Below, piece after piece: positions 46,029 through 57,556 of a stretch of DNA of 64,000 nucleotides. Location: the NCBI GenBank assembly GCA_003439945.1, contig QVRM01002215.1, positions 434,001 through 498,000 of the forward strand, given 5' to 3'. Made by a program: the position numbers and the translations under genes. Under the pieces are notes generated by a model. The model was not told the origin of the DNA and did no database searches. It saw nothing but the letters and a program-made list of their open reading frames with translations. The stretch's first letter is position 1. Each line of letters starts with the position of its first letter. This DNA comes from Dermanyssus gallinae (Eukaryota > Arthropoda > Arachnida > Mesostigmata > Dermanyssidae).

Positions 46029-48842
46029 GTGGCAAACATACCTCTACGAGTGCTTCTCTGGAATTGTGAGGGACTTAAGGGGGCAATGGATCTTGCACGT
46101 GATGACATGTTTAAGTTGGTTGACATTGCACTCCTCACGGAGACATTTCAGCGGGACGAACTGCATATCAATGATATGCGGGGCTTTCACCAGCTGGCTG
46201 TCTTACCTGCGGGAGGTCGGGGAAGACCTGTGGGTGGGTTATCTATCTACCTACATAAACGCTTACCACCGATGCAATGCGTCAGGAAAGATGAATACTG
46301 CGTGGTGCTCTCCTCTGGGAGGGTAAACGTCGCTGTATTCTATTTCCCACCCACATTCGATTCTGCGGAAGTTGCTGAGACGGTGAGCTTTGGACTTTCA
46401 GAGTTAAATCTGACCATGCCAACTATCGTCGGCGGTGATTTCAATGCCAGAATCGATTGTGGGGCCAACGATGATAAAGGCGAGGTGCTGCTTCAGGTGA
46501 TGGAAAATATTGGTCTAAAATGTGCCAACGCGCGTGAAGACTATACATATTTAAGTCACAATGGAAGCAGCACCATCGACCTGTTGTTTCACAACCTTGT
46601 CAGCCGTGAAATTGAAAGCTTCGATGTTCTCGATGAAGCGGCCCGAAAACACCAACCAGTGTTGGCCGTTGTCGATGTTCCCGGTATTTGGCGAGACCGA
46701 CATAATCCGCCGCGCTGGTCTGCAATGAGACGGATTAATCTATCTCTTTTGGACAAAGCGGTGGGCGGTCTTGAGGTTAGCCCTGACATCGATACAACCT
46801 GTAACCAGCTGGAGAGGACGATGAGAAGTGCAGTGAAGTGGAAAAGGTTATGGCAGAAGAGATCACGCCCGTGGTACTCTCGAGCCTGCTACCTAGCCCA
46901 CGTTGAAGTGCTTGAACTCCTGCGCCAAGCAAGAGCCAAAGCAACATCATCACTGCAAGCCAGGCAGGACTATTTTGAGCGTAGAAAGGCCTATATAAGA
47001 CTCTGCTATGATCATAAAAGGGAACACGCGAGGCGGGAGGAACGACGGCTGCTTGAAAGAGCAGAACGAGAGCCCTCAGCTTACATCGTGCGACCTCGTA
47101 GGGCGGGGAATCCGCTTACTGACGGACAGGTAAAGAGCCACCTAACTAATCTTTTATTCAATCGTGACGTTGCGGCCGTATCTCCAATCGTACAGCATCC
47201 GCTTACATTGGAGCAGCACAACATGAATCTGCCTTTCGGGGTGGAGGAGGTGTGCCAGGTCCTACGGTCACTCCCGAAGAGAAAGAGCTCAGGGCCCGAT
47301 CAGGTCTGCTATGAGCATTGGATCCAGTCACTCCCTCTCTTGGCAGAAACTCTTTGTGATTTCTTTAATGAAATTATAAAGAGGGGGCGGATGCCTAAAG
47401 TCTGGCATGTCGCCAGGCTTTCTCTCCTGTTCAAGGGTAGGCATGGTGATGACCATCAGGATCCAAATCTCTACCGTGGAGTGGCGTCAGAACGCACATT
47501 GAAGAAGATTTTCTGTAAGTTGGTGATTCGGCGGATTGAGCACGTGGCTGAAGAGGCACTTCCACCGGAGCAATTCGGTTTTAGGAGAGGCCGAGGCACC
47601 CGTGATGCAATCCACGTTCTCCAGTCAGAAATCGAGCGAGCTGTGGCACAACCCAGAGGTCATCTGTATGCAGTCTTTATTGACTGCGTCAAGGCCTTTG
47701 ACAAAGCCCCTCGCTATCTGCTGGTTGAAGCATTCCAACGAGCAGGAGTGGGTGGCTCTCTCCTGAGTGTAATAGCAAGTTTCTTTGAGGAGGACACCTT
47801 GTTGGTAGACGGTGAGCAGGGTGTATTGGAGATTAAGCAAAATGTGGGAACTCCGCAAGGAGACCCGCTGAGCTGCGTCTCGTTTACACTTCTCCTTGCT
47901 GACCTCGTCGGTTACGTCCGACAGGAGTACCAAAAAGCCGTGGTGGTGATGTATGCAGATGATATCGTGGTCGCTCATCGCGACCTAGGTGCCATCAAGC
48001 GCATTACCTCTATGATAGAGGCGTTCCTTGTCTCGAAGGGACTTGAGATAAACACCAGGAAAACCAAAGCCATGAAATTCAGGCGTGGAGGTCGATTGGC
48101 TGCCAGAGACGTTATACGTTGCTGCGGCCAACCATTGGAGTTTGTTAACTCTTTCCAGTATCTTGGCCTTCGGGTTCATTATACGAGAACGACGTTCACA
48201 GCGCATATAAACGAAACAGTACGGAAGGCACTTGTCTCTCTTTACGGGGAAGTAGGCAATGTCCGAAGACTGTCCGTTTTCTCAGCAGTGAGGCTCTTCA
48301 TGCTTAAGATTGTTCCGGGGCTGATGTATGGCCTTGACAGGGTGTGGAACCACCTCACACTGGCGAATTTTAACCAGCTTGAGAGGTGTTTCTCATTATA
48401 TATGAAGCGAGTGCTTTGCTTGTCTATTCGAGCAAGGAGCCGCTTTGTGTATCTCATGTCAGGTTGTCCACCGGCTACTGAAACAATCCGACTAAGGCTG
48501 AAGATGCCGCGTACAGTACCATACGAATGTTTCATTTCTGAATGGGAAGCTAAAGTCGAACAGGCCAGACGGGAGGTCGGTGGTTTGGACGTTTTCAATG
48601 CCGTGCACCTTTGGTCTGGTCCTGCATGTGACAGTCGCCACGTATACACCAGGTACATAGTGCATGGTTATCACTACCTGGTATGTTCAAACGCAGCCTT
48701 TCACGAGGAGTACGAGTTGTGCACCTGCCGGTTCTGCCTGAAGAGGTGTGCCAAGTACCATGCAGTGGGATGCACAGCGCTGAACAAAACATCGTTACAC
48801 TACTTCTCTCGCCGAAAGCGTGAAGAAGATAGAGTATTATGA
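46029..48842 (+). CDS. PHD-LINE ORF2: endonuclease-reverse transcriptase, uninterrupted
   Basis: 937 codons counted from GTG 46029; the frame is open from directly after the ORF1 TGA. The apurinic/apyrimidinic-type endonuclease spans about residues 5-235: N12 in LLWNCEG, E38 in LLTETF, D137/N139 in GGDFNARID, then STIDLLFHN and KHQPVLAVVD. Reverse transcriptase follows: SSGPDQVCYEHW (about 420), QFGFRRGRGTRDAI, motif A VFIDCVKAFDKAP with D552, motif B GTPQGDPLS, motif C YADD at 642-645, then AMKFRRGG. The C-terminal domain ends with a cysteine/histidine box at 898-915 (C898, C900, C903, C907, H911, C915). All expected catalytic residues are present. It would nick genomic DNA and copy the element RNA there. 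The lack of an ATG at its start is the oddity. Clade placement (CR1 group) is an inference. Confidence 0.96.
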   Translation: MANIPLRVLLWNCEGLKGAMDLARDDMFKLVDIALLTETFQRDELHINDMRGFHQLAVLPAGGRGRPVGGLSIYLHKRLPPMQCVRKDEYCVVLSSGRVNVAVFYFPPTFDSAEVAETVSFGLSELNLTMPTIVGGDFNARIDCGANDDKGEVLLQVMENIGLKCANAREDYTYLSHNGSSTIDLLFHNLVSREIESFDVLDEAARKHQPVLAVVDVPGIWRDRHNPPRWSAMRRINLSLLDKAVGGLEVSPDIDTTCNQLERTMRSAVKWKRLWQKRSRPWYSRACYLAHVEVLELLRQARAKATSSLQARQDYFERRKAYIRLCYDHKREHARREERRLLERAEREPSAYIVRPRRAGNPLTDGQVKSHLTNLLFNRDVAAVSPIVQHPLTLEQHNMNLPFGVEEVCQVLRSLPKRKSSGPDQVCYEHWIQSLPLLAETLCDFFNEIIKRGRMPKVWHVARLSLLFKGRHGDDHQDPNLYRGVASERTLKKIFCKLVIRRIEHVAEEALPPEQFGFRRGRGTRDAIHVLQSEIERAVAQPRGHLYAVFIDCVKAFDKAPRYLLVEAFQRAGVGGSLLSVIASFFEEDTLLVDGEQGVLEIKQNVGTPQGDPLSCVSFTLLLADLVGYVRQEYQKAVVVMYADDIVVAHRDLGAIKRITSMIEAFLVSKGLEINTRKTKAMKFRRGGRLAARDVIRCCGQPLEFVNSFQYLGLRVHYTRTTFTAHINETVRKALVSLYGEVGNVRRLSVFSAVRLFMLKIVPGLMYGLDRVWNHLTLANFNQLERCFSLYMKRVLCLSIRARSRFVYLMSGCPPATETIRLRLKMPRTVPYECFISEWEAKVEQARREVGGLDVFNAVHLWSGPACDSRHVYTRYIVHGYHYLVCSNAAFHEEYELCTCRFCLKRCAKYHAVGCTALNKTSLHYFSRRKREEDRVL

Positions 48843-48898
48843 AGAAACATCGTGAACTGTATATTATACTCAATCTGAGTGAAATAAATCTAATTGGA

Positions 48899-48913
48899 AT
48901 ATATATATATATC
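48899..48913. repeat. Target-site duplication, right copy (PHD-LINE copy 2)
   Basis: TA run ending ATC, matching 41516-41530. The following AAACC is unique flank. Confidence 0.7.
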
Positions 48914-49814
48914 AAACCATTGGGGAACTCCTAATGCTCGACACATAAAACACTCCCAAAAACACACACCGCGGCACATATTTTGGTCCTGTCTAAAACT
49001 ACGATTAAGAACGAAACCAATGAGTATTAAGATAAGGTCATTATCATTTGACGGTGAGATTTATCTAATGCTAACGACACAAGATCACCGCATCAGTTTA
49101 GTGACACTGGAAGTCACTGGAAACTTATTTGTGATAACTAAGCAGGCCGTAGATTCAATTAAAGTTCACCGTAGATTGCCAGCAGTGAAACACCAGTCAG
49201 CTGAATGCTTAACGTGCAATAATGACAGCAGAAAACAATAAAATTCTCAGCGTATTTCAAGTACAATGCACGTTTGACGTCGACACAGACATACTACGAA
49301 GCGTACCCATTGGCCTCTAAATAGAGGTTGATCTATATTTTACGCACTTAACTTTACTCTTATATGCTGTAGCGTACAGTACAGCGTATATGGCGTATGT
49401 GCAGCGATGTCGTTCAAGTAGAAAGCTAATTCGTAGATGTGGTTTATCACGTCCTCTGCTTCCGCATCAACTAAACGTCTTTGCTTGACACCGGGTGCGA
49501 TGATTGATTAGGCCTCATGGATCGACAGCACACACACCAGTTTTAGTACTCCCGCGGGTCGAGGTCACGGCAGTGGGACGACCAGCGTTCCGTCAGCTGC
49601 CGTCCGTCCGTCCCACAGGGAGATAGTGTGCCGCCAGCTGCTTGCGCTTCACCTCATTGAGGAAACGACCTCGAGCCGACGAGCGCACACGTCTGTTGGG
49701 TGAATGCCCACATACGCATGCTTACTGAGGGCTGGCCGCAAAGTCAGACGCATCAAGGTTACAAAATATACTTTAGCTTTTCTGATAGCATTTTGCAAGC
49801 CTGGGTTCTTCCAT

Positions 49815-49851
<37 letters not shown>

Positions 49852-51004
49852 AGAGAGAAAAAGTTGCGGTTTGTTCGCTCTTGGAAAAGCAAAGCCGAAA
49901 AAGTTGCGAGGTTTATATGCCCACTATATAATCGTTCGAATGATCGCTATCGTATATCACAAGTTAGATGGAAGCTACGGTTGAGAGCTGTCTGGGGGAC
50001 GCTTGTTGACAGGTATCAGCAATTTATACAAATATATCTCTAATTCTCTTTTGTTCACCGCTTATTTAAGTACGTCCCTCTTTCTCTACTTACCTCGATG
50101 GCACTGGCCGGGCAGCACGATTTGCGCAATTTCAGGCATTACAGAGATTACGTCAAACGGACGCTAGCTTTGGTTTTCCAGATGAACTGGGACAGCTGAG
50201 GAAAGATTTGCGTAAGACCGAGCGGGTAATCAGTCGTTCTCTTTTGAAACGATGGAAACACCTGAGGAACGATGGATTTCGCACTCGATCGGCGTTTCCC
50301 ACTCCAAAAAAGTGGCGATGCCGTTGAATATAGTAGTGGCGACTGCTACTAGCGGCAAACTGGATTGAAATGGATACATGACCTCGATCGTGGTTGTTCT
50401 GGCGGTCTCAAACGACCTGAGAAACAAATTCCGATTATTTGTGCACTCCAATGTCACCTCATTTTAACTGCAATTAAAAACAATTTCTCTAAACCACACA
50501 CACCTGCGACAAAGTCGAGCATAATTTGCGCGGGTATATTGCCATCATGTGTAGTGCACGTGTTACTGCAACACTTTGGCATTTTCACGTTTTCCTCTCT
50601 ACTATAGAACGCTAATTATTGCTTGGACGCCGTTTGAGGTTCAGCGTCTCATCAAAGATGTTTCCTTGACCAATATTGAGACATTTATAGTAGAAATTTG
50701 AAAACCCCAATTTACGGGAACAAACACAATTTATTTAAGTCATTGATAATACAAGTTAATTGTACTATTGGCGAAATATACCAAGGCATCTCCATAACGA
50801 CTTCGTAGGCCATTAAATCAGAGATTCTCTGGAACCCTGTTAGAATAGACGTCTTTTACACTTAGCCATGATGCAAGTATAAAAAATACGAACACCTGGT
50901 TTAGCTGCATTAGCAAAACCAGAAGGACCCGCCTAAAAAGTAGTTTTGCCAGAAATAAAGTCGTTCTACGTATTATTTGGCCTAAAGCTATTGAGCTGTT
51001 AATG
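48914..51004. other. Unassigned DNA
   Basis: No supported gene. The plus-strand frame 48894-49241 (115 codons) starts in the TA tract and contains PRHIFWSC, faintly like the ETPEHIFWEC tail of LINE proteins, but nothing else supports it. A GC-rich patch at 49530-49700 is not assignable. Confidence 0.35.
49819..49848. repeat. (TA)n microsatellite
   Basis: About 15 TA units, followed by GGGAGAGAGAAA. Confidence 0.9.
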
Positions 51005-51006
51005 TC

Positions 51007-51009
<3 letters not shown>

Positions 51010-51039
<30 letters not shown>
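51010..51039. repeat. (TA)n microsatellite abutting an RT relic
   Basis: About 15 TA units directly before the reverse-transcriptase relic, which starts at GACGGC. Confidence 0.9.
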
Positions 51040-51041
<2 letters not shown>

Positions 51042-51042
51042 A

Positions 51043-51640
51043 CGGCTTTGCTGCTGGATAAGGATCCCCGAGCTCTTACTCTGAGCTGGCCTAGCTCTCC
51101 GCACGTGCCCTTACCATCAACCATTTCAGGCGACAACGTTTGGTCTGCTCTAAAAACGTATTTGCGTAGCTCAGCTGCAGGCCTCGATTTCATCAGAGCA
51201 TGGCTTTTGCAAGATCTGCTGTCCCCCGCCTTAGGAGCTCCCGCCAACTGGCCTGCAGCTGCCTTGGCCAAGGTCGTTGATCTTCTTCACAGGCGCTCCC
51301 CTCTCTACGATTGGCGACCGCTCATCTTCGGGGCCGTTTTTTGCTTACAAAAGGAAGGATGGCCGCCTAAAGTTGATCGAATGCTCAACTGCAATATGGG
51401 GACTAACGACAAAGATCCGTATCTTTGAGAACAAGGCAGACATCTCATGTGCTCTTAGTGGCTCTCAGCTCAGGTCTGCAGTGAATGCGAGGCCCCGGTA
51501 CATTCGACTCAGTCCTCTCTGGAGTCACGCTCTAGAGTCACTCTTGTGGTCAAGATTGACTTCAGAAACGCTTTTAACGGTCTTCGGAGGGACCACCTGT
51601 TGAGTGTGGTCAAAGCTTGATTCCCGAGCACGTTCTACCA
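51043..51640 (+). pseudogene. Reverse-transcriptase relic, frameshifted, plus strand
   Basis: Frame one: ISGDNVWSALKTYLRSSAAG, LDFIRAWLLQDLLSP, then PLIFGAVFCLQKEGW. The family pattern is ..V..AL.SF..GSA.GPDGLR....Q.L, followed by P.FFGA.L.AL.KKDGG.RPIA. A one-base frame change near 51300-51360 moves to TAIWGLTTKIRIFENKA and later SGSQLRSAVNARPRYI. A further change reaches VVKIDFRNAFNGLRRDHLL (about 51547-51603; motif A with the catalytic Asp), then a stop at TGA after VVKA. Motif B and YADD are missing. This type of enzyme is common in invertebrates and usually ends in a domain like the one at 28180-28541, so the two relics may be halves of the same family. That link is an inference. Confidence 0.75.
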
Positions 51641-53835
51641 GGTGTAACTAGCCAGGGAGTTGCAGCCGCCTCAAGAGGTGAGTGGTCCAGCTAGAATATG
51701 CAATGATGCCACGCACTTACTTGATAGGTCCTCGCCAAAGTTCTTTTTCTTCTGGGGTCCTCATTTTCGGTCCTACGTCTCAAAATAGTGCAGTTCGTCG
51801 AGATTAGAACTACAAGCTCCCACGCCACCCAGTGTTGACCCATTGAATAAGTAGTTTAGCTCAAAGGAGCCGTGTTTTAAAACGAGGCATTTATGAATGG
51901 CGACAAACAATACAGACAATTTAGATACAGCCATTAAACCAAACTGTCGTATGAATGGGGAGGATTCTATTCCAGTACTAGAGTTGAATCCTCGAGCATA
52001 TTGCACTTCATTAGAAAAAGCTTCCCTACTTCTCGAACATTTTGCATGAGTATGTTCATCTCATTTGTTAGATGTTAATCATAGTGATGAGTTTTTCATA
52101 CCATGACAATCATGGTATGTTTCTCCCGAAAGTCTTAAGTAAGACTTCATAGTAGTCCATGACAAATTTGAGACGAACACCTAAGGAGATTTCATTAATT
52201 ATTCTTAATATAAAATTGAACAGATTCATTGGAACGTTCATATAATGATTTTACCAGTTATCCTTATTACCTATTTGTTTGTCTCAGATGTGAACATATT
52301 CTGAACTTTATTAGATATCGTATGTATTTAAATTATCCCAAACTATATAGTTAAACTGAAGACAAGACCTATGTTACTTTATTGCAATGGGCCGTTGATG
52401 TTTTTGTTTGTCGGAGTTTGGAAAATTGAATGATTATTCTAACACTTAAATGCGTTGTTGTCAATAATAATATATCACAGCTAGTGTACTACTTAGATAT
52501 GCAGCGCAAGCCGTAAATTGTTCACAATATTAAACTAAATTCATGATTCCAGAACATATCTTGTCATATCTTGCATTTCGAAAAAATTAAAAATTCATAC
52601 CTATGTACAATTGTTGTTATTGTAAATAAATGACCTTGTTCCAAAAAAAATGTTATTATACCTATTCATGTATATCTAAATTTACGCGTTGCTAAGCAGT
52701 AAAATATAACGACAGCAACGTTTTTATTTACCGAATTTAGGGGAGCGGGGAGGCTGGGATAGATTAAGGCCTGCAAAGCCTTGTTGTGCGATTCTCTGGC
52801 CACATGCCAGGCAAACACATGTTTGATGATATCAAGCTGCGATACTTTAGGACAAACATTATTTGGCTCCTATGATTACTTATTCACATATCAAAGAAGC
52901 GGTCAATACGATTTGAGCTCACAAGCTGTGGCTAATAGCATTCGGATCGATATCACATCTGTTACAATTAATTTCAGGAATTTCCTCTGGGTACCGTTAA
53001 TCCGTTAAACCGTTAAACCAGTGTGTTTATACAATTATGGGCACCAAATAGGTGAGCAAAATGAAAGTTTGAATGGCACAATAGCTTTATATACATCGTT
53101 GGGTCATTGATAACGAAATAACATGCTTACAGGTACAGATGTATATCTGCCTGGAGTGCTCCATCCCATTGTTACTGCATCAGCGATGATGTCACAGCGA
53201 GCTGCAGCGCAGTATCGCTTACAGAAAGCCTAAAGTAGAGTATATATATTCAAAAGGTATTTAAAAAAATGTAAATGTCTTGTTTTACACAAAAACAATA
53301 TGAAACTTCTAACTAATTGGTATGCACAAAGATACACATATAAGTTATACTGAAAATTGCGGTATCCGCAATCAAAACAAAAGAATGTATTTACTGGAAG
53401 GTAAGTTGTCTGTGAAGTAACTACTCTTGCCAAAGCTGTAATTCGTACGAATTATACCGTATATTTGCCTGGATAATACTACAACAGCTCCATACAGAGG
53501 ATGCAGGTATTATTATGAAGTACATATTATATTATACAGCTTACTACTGTGTCACGTTAGGGACATTTTAGACCTGGATGTGGCAGAAGATTACACTAAA
53601 GATACATAACATGGAGATTGTTGATCTTTATATGAAAAGATGCACACGAAAATGGATTCAATGTTTTTGTTGGAAGAAAGTTTTGTGTGCACCTATAATA
53701 CTCATCTGATCTCGCGCCGTCTGACTTTTATTTGGTTCTAAATATTTAGAATGCTCTTAACAAGCAGAGCTTTACTATTGAGAACCATGTAAAAAGTGCT
53801 GACTTTTCATATTTTGAGGGCCAGGATAGCTACTT

Positions 53836-53837
<2 letters not shown>

Positions 53838-53868
<31 letters not shown>
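53838..53868. repeat. (TA)n microsatellite
   Basis: About 15 TA units. Confidence 0.9.
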
Positions 53869-53871
<3 letters not shown>

Positions 53872-54183
53872 GTATGTGCGTGATAATTATTTTTCTCTTG
53901 TCAACACACATGCCGCAATACATAGTATACAAAAATGCATTTATCAGCTCATAGCTCCTGATATGCACACTAGACCACACTTTTCCTCTGCACGACCAGC
54001 GATAAACATTGGCACAGGCATGCATCCGAGCAGCAGAGCTTCGGCCGTTCATTGACCCGTTTTCTCAATTAATTTAGGTAGAAGCTCTGACGTTGCTAAT
54101 TAGTCCGAGGATCTGGCGACCGAAACCATACAAGTCGAGTTAATAAGTGTTGGTATACCGTCGTATTTTCCCAAGCATAATTA

Positions 54184-54186
<3 letters not shown>

Positions 54187-54232
<46 letters not shown>
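54187..54232. repeat. (TA)n microsatellite
   Basis: About 20 TA units followed by TATATAGTA. Confidence 0.9.
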
Positions 54233-55966
54233 GTAAAATGAAGCGTGGCTGCATTATTCTACATTTTAAAAAAATGTATTGGTCTAGTATAGAAAAAATG
54301 TATGAGACACTGTATAACTATGATTCCAGTTGGCAAACCGTCTCGAAAATCTTGTTTGAGTTTTGAAAGACGGTAGCACTTTTTTTAGTTAAAATAAACG
54401 TCGACGAGGCTAGTAAAACTTGCCGGCTGAGCAATGAAGTTTCCTGTACAGGCTTCGAAGGGTGGACGACTTCTCGAAATGCATGCGCCGAGTTCCGGAT
54501 GATAAATATTAACCTCTTTTTACAATGGCTGCCCATGTCGCAAAGTTCATATCGTTGCTGATGATGTATAAGAACACGAATTTGTTCTGCGCCATATTAA
54601 GACAGCTTATGTTATCACTGCCATTTTATATAGTAGCATAAACCGGCGCAGGCCAGATACATCTTGTTTTTGTATTAGCTAGGTAATTTCGAAGTGCACA
54701 GACCAGTCTCTCGCTGCTGACTCACTAACATGACAACGATCGTCCTAACAATTCTTCTAGGCCAGTCTCTACGTGAGCCGTAATCACGTATTTATTGATG
54801 AAACTCCACAAACCGCGTCTAGTTATACTGAGTCTATCTTTGGTCAAAGTCATTTGAACGTCGCTAGTTGTCAAGAGAATAATAAGCCTTCCGAGCATAT
54901 AATTAGTACAGCGCATGTTTTTAAAGTTGGCACCGTTCTGTGGAAATTAGGTACCCCGGTGGAAAAGCAATGTCTGCCATAGTTAATCGGTTTGCTAACA
55001 AATGACAATGCTATATATAGAGCTCGGTCGCCCCACAACCATACTTAACTACCCTTGGTTGTGTCATAGTTTTTAGGCGGATTTTGCTATTTGCCCCAGG
55101 CTATACGGAAGCTTGTGTATCGTGTCTTGCAACTACTCGTCTAAATTCATTTGAACACGTCCTGAATCGTACTACGAATAGTAATGTTGTTCGAAACATT
55201 TTCTAGACGATTTATATTAATATTTTTAATAAATCTGAAAGTTTAAGGCTAATACCTTTAAATCTATAAGATTTAGAGTTGATACCAGAGAGATTTGCAG
55301 CCACCTCCTGTTATATGGTTTAGGGTGACGTGTAGCCTCAGTGGTGAATTAGAATGTTTCGCTAATTATACTTCCGGTTTCTGTGCGGCTTTGTGTTCAG
55401 ATTAGTCCAGCATTTTTCTGTCGCCAAAACACTCATTATCTGTCTTGTCATCATTCAGGCCATATTCTGTTTTGCTAGGTAATAGCCCACGTCGTAAGTA
55501 AAGCGTGTGCTCTGTACTTTTATGCTATATGAGCTAGAAGAGACAGCCAAAATATACCAACACACACGCACTTACAGCACGACTGATTTTGGTATACTGC
55601 TATATTCTATGTAAATTAAGAGCAGACGGGAAATGTAGATATGGAACACCCATCAAGACAAACGCAGTGGGAGCGATGAAAACAGAGGTAAAAGAGTTCT
55701 TTTCGAAACAGATAGACGGAAGACAATTGTAGGAGCTGAGGTGGTGGTCAGGCCGGACTCTCATTTTTGAAAGTGCAGCGGCAAATTTAGTGAAAAATAC
55801 CAGAAGCGGTAGATGATGAATGGTGACCAAGCAGGTTTTTTTCGTCGATAAAGAGATTGGGCTGGAACTAAGCGTAACAAGATTCACATTTGCTTTGCCT
55901 GCGCAGGTTGAGTGTAGGCCGAAAACACACACCATTATTTATTATATTGAACTCGCACCTCATTTC

Positions 55967-55969
<3 letters not shown>

Positions 55970-56046
<77 letters not shown>

Positions 56047-56066
56047 TTATGTATATATATATATAC
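55970..56066. repeat. Long (TA)n microsatellite
   Basis: The longest TA tract in the window, about 35 uninterrupted units to 56041, then TTTATTTATG and a shorter TA run. The Tyr-Ile frames over it on both strands are artefacts. Confidence 0.92.
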
Positions 56067-56209
56067 ATACATGCTTGGCGTGATCGGATGAGAGCGGTGG
56101 TAGCGGTCTAGGGAGGCGGTCTGTTGACACAGAGGATTTGGAATACGTCGTCGAGAACGGCTCCTTAGACAACGCTGATTTACATACATGATCACCATTG
56201 TACAAGCTG

Positions 56210-56232
56210 CTACTACTACTACTACTACTACT
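56210..56232. repeat. (CTA)n triplet tract
   Basis: Seven to eight CTA units, ending CTACTGCAG. Confidence 0.9.
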
Positions 56233-56927
56233 GCAGAGACGTTGGTACGCGTGTCACCGTCCAATACTGGTGGCTCTTTGGACACGTGAAGATTATGTTG
56301 TTCGTCACACAGAAGACAAAAGGAGACATTCGGAATGCACGTAGTGGTGGCGATTTACGTGCCGGCTTCTCGACCTGTTGTTGCACAAACCAAAAGGTCA
56401 GAGCCAAAGGCCGTAATCAAAGGCATTAGGGAGGTCTAAAGAGCCGTCGAGAGAGCGTCGACGTCGAAAACGCCCTTAACGAGCCTTCGACGAGGACGGC
56501 GGCAGCGCAGACGGACAGACATAGTCACATGTACGTTGATCCGGTGCAAGGTAAATACAGTAGGTGCTGCACACTGCTGGAAAGATTATGCAAAAAGGCT
56601 CTGAGCGCCGGAATGTACAAGTCAGCCAAAGAAGGTTTTGTTTAAAACGCGCACTTTGTGTGGTCACACAAAGCTGTTTTCGGCAACCCTCGAAACGCCC
56701 GAACGCTAGTCTGCAATAAAAGAACGCCTTTATTTTAAACGTATATTTGGCAGTAAGTAACACTCGCATTCAACCCTTGTGTGCAATAGTTGGAACTTTT
56801 TGGCTGAAAAGCTATTGGCATTGCTAAACTATTCGTATCTTGTACTCTTGATGACTTCATTCAAAGTGTTATGGTAATTTGCAACATCTTAAGGAAAGAG
56901 TAAGAGAGGGGATATATATATATGCCC

Positions 56928-57045
56928 GTAACTGGAAAATGTGATTCACACACACGGACACCACTGCAGGAAACTTGTCTGCGAGTCTCAGCTGGTACTG
57001 TGCGGCTCAAACCCGCTACAAACCAGCCGTCTCCCCATTCCCCAT
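56928..57045 (-). repeat. Dispersed repeat, R1-like 3' UTR-like (copy C)
   Basis: Third copy of the family at 8660 and 9655. Plus-strand landmarks are GTAACTGGAAAATG, CACACACGGACACCACTGCA and CTCAAACCCGCTACAAACC. On the minus strand it ends TTTTCCAGTTACGGGC followed by a short TA run, as a LINE 3' end beside simple sequence would. Confidence 0.5.
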
Positions 57046-57338
57046 TCTCTACCGAGCGAGATCGGCCTATGCAAATACTTCAAATACCTCGAATGAACGC
57101 GTTATTATACTAGTAGTCGGTCTGAGCTGTTTATATTTCTACCATTCTGACAGCTATACTTTCGTCTCTCGTAATAAATGGACTACGATGCCTGTGGCAC
57201 GATACTGTCTAAGGGGACCCATCATCAGCGCGTACAGCGGTTAGGTTTTATTCCAGCAGAGGAAATGTAGCGACAGGAGCGGCAGTGTACAATCAGGTCT
57301 ACACAGGACAAAATAGTTAATAAATTAACTTTATACGG

Positions 57339-57341
<3 letters not shown>

Positions 57342-57408
<67 letters not shown>
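57342..57408. repeat. (TA)n microsatellite bounded by GGCAA/TTGCC
   Basis: TA tract with a single AAAT interruption. The flanks GGCAATATA and TATATTGCC make the whole block palindromic. Confidence 0.9.
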
Positions 57409-57556
57409 TGCCACATTACACATATTTATTAAAACCAATCGGGTAGTTACCTCAGTGAAACATACTCATAGAGTAATAGCGGAGATTTCCATTGGCGTTT
57501 GGGTTCTCGGGTTACATTGAGACATGATATCTCCACATTTGGCACAGCTACACCGC
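57408..57556 (+). repeat. Dispersed repeat family 2, copy 1 (about 150 bp)
   Basis: Collinear with 61765-61912. Shared landmarks in order: TGCCACATTAC, CATACTCATAGAGTAA against CATGCTCATAGAGTAA, a G-ATTT-CATT block, GGGTTCTCGG against GGGTCTCGGA, then ATCTC and CAGCTACACCGC at the end. It begins directly at a TA tract. No coding content; element type unknown. Confidence 0.75.

Larger units (their letters stand above)
41531..48898 (+). mobile_element. PHD-LINE non-LTR retrotransposon, copy 2, with nested insertion
   Basis: Begins TCTGCTAGCAGTCGTG, exactly as copy 1, and ends after GAAATAAATCTAATTGG. Removing the nested element and one duplicate (3402 bp) leaves about 3.97 kb: a 16-base leader, ORF1 of 350 codons, one TGA, ORF2 of 937 codons, and a short 3' tail with an AATAAA signal near 48882. 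ORF2 is open throughout. ORF1 is open once the insertion is ignored. This is the better preserved of two copies in the window and shows what the family's intact form looks like. Confidence 0.93.
51650..56207. other. Unassigned AT-rich DNA with TA tracts
   Basis: Both strands were read without finding a supported gene or mobile-element motif. The only clear structures are TA microsatellites, listed separately. Confidence 0.4.

Noticed and set aside
55820..56111. Tyr-Ile-repeat proteins over TA tracts (also at 5276-5575, 32153-32335, 36856-37038, 57225-57416)
   Set aside because: They are translations of TA dinucleotide repeats.
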